A stretch of 64,000 nt of DNA from Brachionus manjavacas. Lineage: Eukaryota > Rotifera > Eurotatoria > Ploima > Brachionidae. The translations under genes were made by a program, and so were the position numbers. Location of the stretch: NCBI GenBank assembly GCA_019054805.1, contig JAHQIY010000005.1:5749501-5813500 (forward strand). Reading direction: 5' to 3'. Below are positions 35,035 to 46,436 of the stretch, piece by piece. The notes beneath the pieces are model-generated. The model saw nothing but the letters and a program-made list of their open reading frames with translations. It was not told the origin of the DNA and ran no database searches. How positions within the stretch are numbered: position 1 is the first letter of the stretch; each line of letters begins with the position of its first letter.

Positions 35035-37290
35035 CTATAACAAAGGGATCGATTTTTTTTTCTTTATTCACTCCTTGTGGAGCATTGGGTCATTACTTTT
35101 TATTTCCACTCAAGTCGATCTTTTGCCTTTAGCCTTGCTTCTCCCCATGTCATTCCCATTTCAATGAGTTCTTTTGTGATCGTTGACCTCCATGTTACTG
35201 TTGGTCGTCCTACCTTACGTCGCCCTTAAGGTGTCCATTGAAGGGCTCTTTTAGTTATTCGTGTTTCTTTCATTCTAAGTACATGCCCAAGCCATCGCAG
35301 TCTTTTATAATAGCTCTGAATTTGTTCTTGTGTAAAAGTCAGAATTTAACAATGTTTCAGACCAGTGTATCCCGAGGATCCTCCGCAGCCTTCCAGTGTG
35401 GAATGTGTTGAGGCTTTTATTGTCAGATTCACACATTCCCCAACATTCGCTATCGTACATCAGTGCTTTTGCTACAGTGTTGTACAGTTGAGGTTCGTTT
35501 CTTTTCTGTAGCTTGTTAACTTCCATGCTGGTTTGAGTCTAGCAAAGGCAATCTTTGCTTTGTCCAATTTTGTGTTGATTCAGATAACTTTCGTTTTCGA
35601 GTCCGGTTTGTTTAGCGTTATTCGCAAACTCATATGTGCTATGTGCTTCTGTATAAGAAATTAGCACCACATCGTCCGCAAAGTCTAACTCCACAAGCTT
35701 TGCTGTTATTCCCCATTGTATACCGCTCGCACTGGCAGTTGTTCTTCATGACATAGTCAATCAATATTAGGAATAGCGCGGAGAGAGAACGCACTCTTAT
35801 TTGAAGCTCTCAGATTGTCCTTTTTACAAAATCTGCCACACTCAAATTTCTCATAGAAGAGTTTTATCAAGTTAACTATCTTCTTTGGCAGGCCATAGGA
35901 TCTTAATATGGTCCTCAAGGTTTCTCGGTGTATGCCATCAAAGACTTTCTTGAAGTGAATGAAGTTAAGATACAAGGAGCTATTCCATTCCAGACTTTGT
36001 TCCTAAGTGCAAATATCAAGTCAATGCATCCTCTACTTCGTCTGAATCCTGCTTTTTCTTCGCTTAGTATAACATCCAAAGAGTTTCCAGAATTATACTG
36101 CAGAACGCCTTGCTTGCTATTGATAGCAGTGTTATTCCTCGCCAATTGTCACAGATCATTTTGTTACTTTTCTTAGAGAGCTTAACTATTGGTCTTTTGA
36201 CCAGTCTGGCTGGTTCAAGTTGTACAGATTCTTTAGGTTTTGGTCTATTTAGAACTTCTCTCAAGTGCTCAACCCATCTTTGTCCTAGCTCTCTTTCAGT
36301 TTTTAGGAAACTAACTTCTTTTTTTTTTACTAATGTTTTTCTTTCCTGGGAGGTTCCACATATCGCATTTGTGATCTTTTGTAGCAAATACAGGTCCCCA
36401 TTTAAGCTGGCTTTTTCTGCTTCACTAGCACACTGGTTTATAAAATCTCTCTTATCACGCCTTGCTCCTTTCTTTACAAGCTATTCTTTATTTAAAATGA
36501 GTTTCTAATTTTTCGCGAATACAATTCGATTTTGCTTGAAGCAATTTCGCTTTGATTTCCATTCTTTCAGCTATCAATGTTCATGACTCATCGGATATCC
36601 ATCTCTTTCTTTTGTGTTTTACAAATGCCAAAACGTCTTCTATTGTTTTGCAATAAGCTTCCCAATTTCTTACCATCTTTTCTGTATATCCGACTTGTCT
36701 CGACTCGGTATTCAAATTTTTGGAGACTCTTTCTTAGCTTTGTGCTGTATTCTGCTATGCGGTTGTGATCAGCTAGGTGTATAAAATCTTAATTCTTTGC
36801 TGCATTTCTCTGATGAGCTTTACTCATTTTCAATACACGCTCCTACTAGATAGTGATAATTATAAATTTTTGCTTTGACTTTGGTGTCCCTTAAAGAAGA
36901 CCTCCATCTCTTTTTGATCATTAAATGATCAATTCGTTTTTAGGTTTTCTTATCTGGTGATCGCCATGTCAGTTTGTGTATGTTTTTTTGCTGAAATATA
37001 GTTACACCTTTACACAGATTGCTGGTGATACACAGGTCTAGTAGTCTTTCACCACCGTTATTTCTTTCTCCGCAACCGTGGGTGCTCAAACCCATTGTTA
37101 TCTCTCCCAACTTTCGCGTTCATGTCACCCATGACAATCATGAGTTTATGTCGAGGAACTTTATCTATTGTTCTTTGTAGCTCTTCGTAGAACATTGATT
37201 TTTCCTCGTCATTGGCTTCGTTAGTTGGGGCATAGCATTGAATGATGGACGTGTTACAATGCTGTCCTTTTAATCCTGTGCGAATCATTT
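35035..37290 (-). pseudogene. Non-LTR retrotransposon with AP-type endonuclease and RT, degenerate
   Basis: The minus strand carries, in order, an APE-type endonuclease piece (about 37288-36900: IIQCYAPTNEANDEEK, MIVMGDMNAKVGRDN, then RIDHLMIKKRWRSS), RT pieces and a C-terminal region. RT pieces include RWVEHLREVLNRP, DNWRGITLLSIASKAF, EKAGFRRSRGCIDLIFALRN and NFIHFKKVFDGIHRETL near 35970. The C-terminal region has AKALMYDSECWG and GRLRRILGIHW, then a tail with GRTT..TWRSTI-like sequence. Many stops. The 3' end near 35035-35100 is shared with 27090-27250. The endonuclease N-terminus is missing. Confidence 0.85.
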
Positions 37291-37309
37291 ATGATTCTTA
37301 AAAAAAAAT

Positions 37310-37835
37310 AAACTTCTGGATAGTCAAGATTCTTACAGACCCATCTCTATCCTCAGTTGCTTAGCCAAATGGCTCAAAAATATTGTAAATAAAAAGATTC
37401 AAGATTAGGCGGAAAACTGAAAAATTCTACCAAGTTGTCAAAAAATCTAAAATCACTCAAAACCACATATTGAGATTAGACCAATCAATAACAGATCGAT
37501 TCAACCACAATCAACTAACTGGAGCTATTTTCTTAGATCTTGAAAAAGCCTCTTACAAAACATCTCACAATGGTATAATTGCAAAATTAAAAGAACTCAA
37601 TATCCACAAAATATTTCTCCGATGGATTGGGAACTTTCTCACAAACCGCTCTTTTAAAGTCAGCTACAATGGCCAAACTTCAAAAAATAAGTCAGCAACT
37701 GTGAAGTCCCTCAAGGAAGTTGCCATTCCCCCACTAATTTTTTTCGTTTTTTAGAGATATAACTAATAGTATTCCTTCTGATGTTAAAATAGCCTTGTTC
37801 TCAGATAAACCCAGTAATTAGGTTGAACTAGTATA
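37310..37835 (+). pseudogene. Jockey-like reverse transcriptase fragment
   Basis: Plus strand: SYRPISILSCLAKWLKNIVN at about 37336-37395. Then an open frame at 37470-37754 gives ITDRFNHNQLTGAIFLDLEK, ELNIHKIFLRWIGNFLTNR and FKVSYNGQTS. Next comes a broken 'VPQG..SPLLFF' block and IPSDVKIALFSDK. The first catalytic Asp block (IFLDLEKA) is present. The 'GVPQG' motif is mutated and the fragment ends before YADD. It is in opposite orientation to the element just upstream. Confidence 0.82.
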
Positions 37836-37837
37836 GA

Positions 37838-38105
37838 TATCTATTAGATGACGATCAAGTTGATAACAAAGAGAGCTTACTATCAACAATTTGGCTACTT
37901 TTCAAAATTTCACGCTGCACTATACCAATAGTATTCCATCAGAAACACGGCATTACTTTTTTTCGAATTTAATATGCTTTGGCGCTTTAACAGAATTTTG
38001 ATATTGGTTTCATCAATGGCTTTACCGTGCTGGATTGCCAAATGTAATGCAGTTTTCATCATTTGCAAAAGATGAAACCCAAAGCAAACCTCTTTTTGCA
38101 AGAGA
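37838..38105 (-). pseudogene. Mariner transposase fragment
   Basis: The minus strand, in broken frames, gives KLHYIWQSSTVKPL, KKVMPCF.WNTIGIVQREIL and LCYQLDRHLI. These correspond to the mariner blocks 'W..Y.n', 'KKvMlcvWWD..Gi...elL' and 'Yc.QLdRl'. Stops and at least two shifts show decay. No inverted repeats were found. Confidence 0.65.
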
Positions 38106-38532
38106 TAGTACTTAAAAGCAAGTTATCAATTATTAATTTTTGTTGTTTTTTGTTTAAAAATTTTTTGTTGAAATTTATTATTTTTTTTATTTAAACTATA
38201 ATGTGACCTATGGTCTGCTGCTTGAAGAAAGAGCACTCTCCTATTTGCATAAAAAATAATTTGTAAAATTTCAAATACGAAAATTAATTAGATAAAGTAA
38301 AAATATCAAAATAAAAACAATAAAATATTAAATATAAAGTAAAAAAAGTGGTTAATAGTTAATAAGTAGTTTTTAAGATGGATTTCTTAGCACTTCTACT
38401 TCAATCACAACTGCTTATTGAAAATTGAAATTTATTGAAAATGCAAATTTTAATGTTACAGCATTGTACGAGTATTTGACGATGTTTTAAGTAAATTAAC
38501 GTTAAATTACGCAAAAAAATACATTGATAAAA

Positions 38533-38690
38533 TATCCAGCAAAATCAACACATCTAAAACAAATAGAAATGCTGTGGAATGAACTAAAAAATTGCATAAG
38601 AAAGCAAAATATTTAAAATGAACAGGATGCAATAAAAGCAATATTTGAATTTCAAAAAACTGTAACTCTAAAGAAATTCAAGCCAATATT
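38533..38690 (+). pseudogene. Tc1-like transposase C-terminal fragment
   Basis: Plus strand: PAKSTHLKQIEMLWNELKNC followed by a stop and NEQDAIKAIFEFQKTVTLKK. This matches the Tc1 block 'wPa.SPDlnPIE.lW..lK', with the catalytic SPDL changed to STHL. It is unrelated to the mariner fragment beside it, which has the opposite orientation. Confidence 0.75.
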
Positions 38691-40994
38691 ATCAATTTAA
38701 TAAAAGAAAAAAAAAGTAGCTAATATTCATTAAATATGTTTGATTTAAAAGGCAATGAAATCCGTTATACAAAGAGGTGGAGATTGGTAAAACTGTTGAT
38801 TAATTTATTTTATTATTAATTATTGTCCGAACTCGAACTTTTTTGAAAAATTTATTAAAGAGAATAGTGGAGGGCGTCGACCTAGAAAATTTCGAACAAT
38901 ATTCAAAAAAGTTTAAACATTTATTTTTCTAAGTTAATAAAAAACTTAAATAAATCACTACAAAATTTTGAACCTCAAAATAGTTCTATAGTTTAAACAA
39001 ATGTTAAAAAAATCAAAAAAAAAATCAGGTCTGGTTCGAATATCGGCAAGAATAAGTTTTTTTAAAAATAAAAAAATTTTAAAAATTTATTTTTTAAAAA
39101 AATCTAATGCCAAGATTGCTCAATTAAAAAAAAATTCGAAAAAATTTGAAAAAAAAGTTCGGTCCAGGTTCGAATTTTTAACAAAAAGAAGTCACAACCT
39201 GGACCGAACGGTTCGAACCCCTTCTCGAAAATCTATCGTAAAATTTACGAATTTTAAATTTTTTTAACTTTATTTTTAAAAATTTTGCCTAAATTTTGAA
39301 GATTTTTACCTCAAAAAATTAATTTTTCATGGTAATTTTACGTAAAAAAATGCTATTTATCGTTAGTTATCGTAATTTTACAAAAGTCATTTTATGTCAT
39401 TTTACTAAATTTATCGTAAAATTTAAAAAAAGTTAAACATCAAAAATCTACAATATTGTATATAAATTGTTGTAAAAAAACAAAAAGAGGAACATCACTT
39501 GTATCGTCTGTCACATTCAGTGTATCACCTAAATTCATTTTTTGCAACTTTTTTGCATTTTCATAAGGTGGATTAAGATAAATATTGAATCTTAGTTAGT
39601 TTGATAGATTGTTGTGAATCAAAATTTAACAAATGGTTATTAAATTTGGATTCACTAATTTTCTCCTAAAATTTCTGACTGATAATTTTATTTTCCCATT
39701 TTTGCTGTTTTTTCGAAAATTGATTTATTTTTAATCAAAATTTTTTTTTTCCATTCATTGTTGCAGCATTGTATGTTGCTCAATGGAAAAAAAATTGTTG
39801 AATATCTTTTGAAATTTTAAAATATTTTTTCTGAAATCAATTTTTTAATTTTATAATTTGTACTGTATTCAACAGCGTCTTTTATTCCACGGAACCAAAA
39901 AACAATTAGTAATCAAATTAGAAATTAGTATTTTTAAATTATTTTTCTTTAATATTTAAACATTAGCTAGTTAAAATTTAATTTTTTTTCACTTCATATA
40001 ATTAAATTTTAAAAATAAAGACAAGATTAATTGATTTGAAAATTGAGGTAAAGATGGGTCTCATTAACCTTTTTTGGACTTGTGTATAAATAAGCATTCT
40101 CAAATAAAAATACTTATTTTTATTCTTATTTTTGTTCAAATTTGACTCTGGAATAAATAAAAAATTTGTGATATACAGTGTCGGCATTAGGTTTGTAACA
40201 GCCCTCAGCTGATGTCATGTGATATCAGATTCAATCAGATGATATAAGTTGATAACAAAGTCTATCATTCTTTTATATTCTAATTTTCGAAAATATTTCA
40301 AGTTATTTAAATATTAACAAACTAATCTTGTAATTGGATTTTTTTTTTAATTTTGTACCTGTTTAATTCTTCTATGATTAAACAGAACGAGTCTTTTTAC
40401 GGCAAATTTAAGAATTTTGCAGACATTAAAAGTAAAGCATTGAATCTTTATTAAAAAAATAATCCTGCAATATATTTTCTAATTTAAAAAATCCATAAAA
40501 AATTTTGGACAAGTTCATTTAATTTGAAGATTAACTTCAACTTCCGATTTAACTTAACTCTGGAGTTTATTTCAAAAAATTTTAAATAAGAAATAAGTCG
40601 ATTATAATTATTTTTAATTTCAAAACTTTCAATAATAACATAAAATAACATGATCATAGTATAACATTGCCAACTGGCTGAACAGATGTAAATGCATACT
40701 ATCACAATTATTATTTCTCATAGTTCGAAATGTTCACGCATCCAATTTTGATTGATTAGAAAAGCTTTTTAGCAGCTTTTTAATAAAATGTTTGTAAATT
40801 TATTTTTCAATTCTTTTTGCTAAATAAGCCATGTTAATTCTATCATGGCAAATTAATTTAGTGAAAATTGAGTAATAAGCATTCCATTCATAATTTAAAA
40901 ATTTTACTCAAACATATAATTTATGACTAAACTAAAATTTCAGATATTTTAAATTCAGAATCGTAATTCAATAAATCATAAATGGAATCTTAGA
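38691..40994. other. AT-rich region upstream of DGKE, with one strong hairpin
   Basis: No gene supported. GTTCGGTCCAGGTT at 39157-39170 and its exact reverse complement at 39196-39209 form a 14-bp perfect stem with a 25-base loop; 'GGTTCGAA' recurs nearby. An open frame at 39001-39267 is Lys/Phe-rich low complexity. Stretches near 39330-39420 are built of TTTACGTAAAA-like words similar to the Tc1-type inverted repeats elsewhere. The DGKE promoter must lie near the end. Confidence 0.5.
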
Positions 40995-43900
40995 ATGAAG
41001 AATACAATAAAATTTGCCAACTGGCTGAACAGATGGAACGACTGGTCAGGAATAATTCGAATCAGCATCGTGACTACAATCTTCGTAGTCATGATCGTGG
41101 TATTATTCAGTCTAAATAAGCGGAAGTTTTGGTCCCAGCTATCCAGGAATCTAAAAAAGTTTGGTCAAAAAGGCAAACAATTCTGTCACAATTGGCAGTG
41201 GTATGACTTATTCACGACCCCTATTTATTGTAATGTGTGCCAAAGTGTGATTGTGTCTGGCGCCTGCTGCATCTATTGCAATTTGTACACCGACGAAAAA
41301 TGCTTGAAAAAAGCGGACAAAATTTTCAGATGCAAGCAATTTTGCGATGTTCATGACGATGTGGCTATCAGTGACAAGAAAATTTTAAGAAGAAATTGGG
41401 AACACAAATGGGTTAAAGGAAACTTAAATTTAAATAGTTGTTGCTACATTTGCCATGAAGATGATTGCGGCTGTAGTCCGAGTTTAAGCGATTACAAATG
41501 CTGTTGGTGTCTCAGAACTGTGCATGAATCCTGTTTGAACAGTGTGTCTAATAGAGAGTTGGTTGACTCTTGTGATTTTGGGCAATTCAAACATTTAATT
41601 TTAAGACCCAATTTGATTCAAAAAAAGTCCCAGCTATGGTCCATGTCTATCAAAGATTATAAAATCAACAGAGATATTCTAAATGCCAGTGATTGCCCTG
41701 AATGGACGCCTATTTTTGTATTCGCAAATTCGACTAGCGGAAGTGCAGATGCTAGTGTAATAATGCCTCATTTTAACAGAATACTAAATCCTTTACAAGT
41801 GGTGGAAATGACAAAGGAAAATATCGAAAACAGCATTAAATGGATGCATGACCACTCCGATTTGATTGAGTTCAAAATTTTGGTCTGTGGAGGCGATGGC
41901 TCGATTGGGTGGATCCTTGACGCTCTATCTGCTTATGAATTTAAAGTAATTAGATTTAAAAATTTTAAGTTAATAGAAAATTCAAACTGATAAACTTTAG
42001 TTGAATAGAATTTTTTTTAATTTTAAAATTTAAAGATACAGTGCTGCTACGATACCTTGAATTCACCATATTTTACGTAAATTATGATAAATTCACGATA
42101 TTTTACCATATTTACCGTAAAATATGGTAATCTAAAAAAGGGGATTTTTCGTAAAATACCGATAATTACTGTAAAATTCAGTGAAAAAAAAAATTTCCAA
42201 ATAAAAAATCCATTTTTCCTTTTCTATTGAATTTTTACCATTTTTTACCTTTTTTTACAAGAATTTACCGAAATTTACGTCAATGTCAATTTTTGTCAAT
42301 TTTTGTAAAAAAAAATTTTTTCATGAAAATCGGTTTTTTTCGAGAAATTTTGAAAATTTTTTTTCACTGAATTTTACAGTAATTATCGGTATTTTACGAT
42401 AATTATCGTTATTTTACGAAAAATACCCTTTTTTAGATTACCATATTTTACGGTAAATATGGTAAAATATCGTGAATTTACCATAATTTACGTAAAATAT
42501 GGTGAATTCAAGGTATCGTAGCAGCACTGTAGTAGAGACCGAGGCCATTGAGAGCGGGAGGATAATACAGTTTCTTCTTTACTAAAGAGTAGTTTTCTTT
42601 TAACAACTCGGCACACATTTTTGGCTCTTTATTAGGACTTCATATCTTCTATCTTGAATGATCTTCAAATAAAGGCCGCGTATTCCTAGTTTGCTCGGAG
42701 AAAGTTTGAATATGTTTTGGTTTTTTGTTTTTCACTACAATTTTGATACAAATTGTAAATTTACGTCACTTGACCAAAGTTTTTCGTAAAATTAGGTAAA
42801 TTTAGAATATTTTCTTAAAATGCTGTATTAACAAAAATGTACAAAAAATTTAATAATTTTCAAAATTTTAAAATTTTTTTTATCTTTCTTTTAAAAATTG
42901 ATAAAAAAATCAAACACCAAATTTTTCTTTTGGCATAAAATAATTAAACTGTGAATTTTTGTATAACTAAATAGAATAAATTTTAGCAAGATAATTTTTT
43001 TGAAAACATAAAAATAAGTGATCAACCACCTCAACCGGTCAGACCTTTATTTATTAATTCAATTTGAGCGTTATTACAATTTTTGATTTAACAAAATAAT
43101 AATTCATTATCAAAATCGATACAGCAAAATTTAAATAAAATTTACCAAGTATTGAGATTTTTCCAAAAAAAATAAAATCAAAACAGAAATTCACTATTTT
43201 TTTTTAGTTACACTTATCTTTTGAAAATGACAGTTTAAACAATTCAAAGTACCTCAATTTTTGATCTTTTTAAAATTTTTTAAAATATTTAATTTTAATC
43301 TAGTATGAATAGTATTAATGGATGAATTAAGAAATACTGTAATTCAAGACTCAATTAATTACATTTTGTCAAACAAAAAATGGGGCCTTAATTAAAAGAT
43401 TTTACGATATCTTTAAAAAATCTTTTTTGCATCTATTTTGGATTATTCTTTTCTCTGTTTGAATTCATTTTCAGTAATTAAAATTAAAAGAATACAGGTT
43501 TGCAAATTAAAATTTTCCTTATTATTGTTTTATGCTCTTTCAGATTTAAAAAATTTAAATTAACAAAAAAAATTTCTATTTTAAATAAAGAAAAATATTA
43601 AAAGATAAAAATTGTTTTTTATTTTTTAGTAACAAGTTTCTTTAAAAAAGGAAAAGAATGGATAGCGGAGTCAATAAATTAAAAAAAGTCTATTTATATT
43701 TGGTTTTTTTTTTGTGTTTGAATTACAAAATGTATCCAATTTTGAAATAACATTGAATAAGTGCGATGTTTCAAATATTTTTTTCAGTTTCAAAAAAAAA
43801 TAATTTTAAGTTAATATTGCAAAAATGACTTTGGATTTGTGAAATGATGATCCTTAAAGGTAATAATTGCAGTTTAAAAAATTATCTTCGCTCTATTCTT

Positions 43901-46436
43901 CAAATTTTATTAATTAAGTATTTGTTAAAATGCACCAAACGAAATTAAATTATCACTCAAGTCAAAATTTTATTAGAGGAAAACATAGTTTTTCGGGTCT
44001 AGTCGCTTAGGTAAACTATGGTTCACCTGTTACTGAAACAATTCTTGTTCTCATGTTTAATGAACTAAAAATTGACCTTAACATCATCTAAAAATTGTTC
44101 AACTATTTTGAAATTTTTTCATCTTCCCAAATTCAAACTCTTAAAAGGTTAACAATTTATTTTAATTTTCTTTAATTTTTAATATTTATTCTGAAAGGCA
44201 AAGATTTAAGAAGAGAGCGCATTTGGGTATTTGGGATTGTTGAAAGGTTAATTCCAAGTCAACCAGATCAGAGCAAATGCTAAGCTATTTTTAAAGCTCC
44301 TTCAAATTAAAAAAAAACAAAACTATTAACTAATTTTTATATCAGTCTAGAGAATTAAGAATTCTATTAAATAGCTTTATTCAATTTGTTCACTTAATTT
44401 ATTTTGGTTCACCCTAATTCTATTTTGAACAAAAAATTGGGTGAACCAATAGTTCACAAAACCTGAGAACAAGAATTTTTTGGATAATAAGAAATTCTTG
44501 TTCCGACTAGACCCAGTTGCCTAACCGACTAGACCCAGTTTTTCAACAATTGAATAAAAACTTTATTCTAAGTGAATTATTTATCTTTTTTTTTGTATTC
44601 TTTTTTTATTTTATTTTAAATTATTTAACTTTATTTTTAGTTTTTTTCATGTATTTTTATTCTGAAGGAGCATTTGCTCGGTAAAAATAAATAAATGAAT
44701 TGTTTAAAAGTTAAAAAAGAATTTTCAAAATTTTTTTTAAATTTCCAAACAAAAATTAAACCTATTCTATTTCACCAAAGAGTTTAATTTCAAATATGAA
44801 AATGCCTGCAATATTAACTTAAAATTATTTTTTTTTTGAAACTGAAAAATATATTTGAAACATCGCACTTTTTCAATGTTATTTAAAACATTGGATACAT
44901 TTTGTAATTCAAACACAAAAAATAAAACCATTTATATCCGAAGTTAATTTATTTTTTCATTAATAGAATAATTTTAAAAAATACTAATAAAAACAATTTA
45001 ATTTATATTTATGATGGGTTTGTTTTTTTTTGTTTTTTTAATTTCATATCGCTTATCCTAATTGAATTTTTTTGTCAAGTGACCAAAAAATCGAAAAATA
45101 TCTCTGAATTTAAAATGCTTTATTTTTTCTTAAAACAAATTTTACTTTGTTCAATTTTTTTTCTTTGAATAGTACTGAAAGAAAAAAATTGAACAAAGAG
45201 ATATTAAAGAGGAAAAGAAAGTAAATTTAATCATTAATAATCATAGCTTGAATCGTTAGTAAATCTTTGACTCATTCTCTGCCAGTGCATTGCATGATTA
45301 CTATTTTTGGCTTTTTCTGACTTTCAGTTAGTTCCTGGAATAAAAATAAAGACAATCATAAAGATTTTTAATATCCTTTTTTTTCTTGCCCATTCATAGT
45401 TTTCATTTAAATTCTCAAATAATTCATAATCAAAAATAGAATTGATTTAATTTTTTTAAAATCTTTGTAAAAGCAATTTTTATTCTAAGAAATTTGAACC
45501 AGCTGTAGGAATCCTCCCATTAGGAACAGGCAACGATTTGTCAAGAACATTGAATTGGGGCCAAGGCTACATCGGCGATGTAGACATAGAAGACATTTTG
45601 CACCAAGTGGACAGAGCAGAGCATGTTGAATTAGACAGGTTTTTGCTAAAAAATTCAAATTGAATAAAACTAATTTCGATTAGATGGAAAGTACAAATTA
45701 GCAAAATTGATCAAAGAATAAAGAATACCAAGACTCAAGTTTCCAAATTAAAAAACATGAACAATTACATTTCAATTGGCTGTGATGCTTTGGTAACACT
45801 AAACTTTCATAAAGACAGAAAAAATCTTTGGTTTCCGAATAGAATTTTGAACAAAGTAAGAAATAATATTTTAAACAAAAATATAATCAATTTATTTAAG
45901 CTTATTTATTTTAAATATGGAACCATTGATACATTTATGAAAGAGTGTCGCACATTGACCCAAAATTTAGAAGTATAATCGAATTTTGTTTAAAAAAAAG
46001 TTAAATTAAATAATTTTATTTTTCAGCTGGAACTCGATGATGTAAAAATAAATTTACCTCATTTGGAGAGCATAGTATTGCTAAACATATCTCACTGGGG
46101 TGGAGGGGTAGAACCATGGAAAATCGGTACTGGGAAACAATCATTTCCAGAGCCTAAGTAATAAAAAAAATTTATTTTAAAAAATAAATATGTTTGTTTT
46201 GAAGAATTGATGACGGATTTTTGGAAGTTTTTGGTATATACTCCTCGTTTCATATAGCTCAGTTACAAGTCGGCTTAGCGGAACCGTTTCGGCTTGGCAG
46301 AGCCAAAAAAGTTAAAATCAAAACAGCAAAGCGTTTCCCGGTTCAAATTGATGGGGAACCTTTCGAGCAAGGACCTTCTTTGTTCGAGATTAGCTTGAAC
46401 AATAAAGTGAAAATGCTAAAAAAAATCTCAATTTAG
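40995..46436 (+). CDS. DGKE: Diacylglycerol kinase, epsilon type
   Basis: Phosphorylates diacylglycerol to phosphatidic acid at membranes. Exons: 40995-41945, 45490-45638, 45684-45972, 46027-46157 and 46205-46436, GT-AG with agreeing phases, give 583 residues (human epsilon is about 567). A membrane segment lies at about residues 20-41 ([20 protein letters not shown]), followed by two Cys-rich C1 domains (HNWQWYDL...CNVCQ, HKWVKGN...CYICHEDDC). The catalytic domain starts [16 protein letters not shown] and has CGGDGSIGW near residue 299. Exon 2 has [20 protein letters not shown]. The accessory domain has [50 protein letters not shown] and [12 protein letters not shown]. The single N-terminal membrane helix and absence of EF-hands and other modules mark the epsilon type. 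Intron 1 is 3.5 kb and contains two fold-back elements. Confidence 0.96.
42039..42529. mobile_element. Palindromic MITE in DGKE intron 1, TIRs related to the Tc1 element at 1311
   Basis: A 491-bp near-complete palindrome with ends CAGTGCTGCTACGATACCTT, flanked by TA on both sides (42037-42038 and 42530-42531). The arms consist of ACCATATTTTACGTAAATTA-type words for over 150 bp each. No coding sequence. Its ends share the pattern CAGTRCTGCTAYGATA with the element at 1311-2687, which suggests it was mobilised by that transposase family. Confidence 0.88.
43680..44942. mobile_element. 1.26-kb fold-back element in DGKE intron 1
   Basis: The left arm 43690-43826 ('GTGTTTGAATTACAAAATGTATCC ... AGTTAATATTGCA') is matched in reverse at 44808-44942. 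Further in, 'TTTTTCGGGTCTAGTCGCTTAGG' (from about 43994) pairs with 'CCTAACCGACTAGACCCAG' (about 44520-44540), and 'ATTCTTGTTCTCA' at about 44042 pairs with 'TGAGAACAAGAATT'. At about 44655-44700 the loop side holds a tail 'TATTCTGAAGGAGCATTTGCTCGG' like the retroelement 3' end at 62230. No transposase seen. Confidence 0.7.

Noticed and set aside
36110-36508. 132-codon plus-strand open frame
   Set aside because: It is the complement of the degenerate RT on the minus strand and has no family signature.
37910-38101. Minus-strand frame resembling an ankyrin repeat (TALHLAIQHG)
   Set aside because: A neighbouring frame gives ordered mariner transposase blocks, so the ankyrin look is coincidental.
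39001-39267. 88-codon plus-strand open frame
   Set aside because: Lys/Phe/Ser low-complexity product of an A/T-rich repeat; no protein character.
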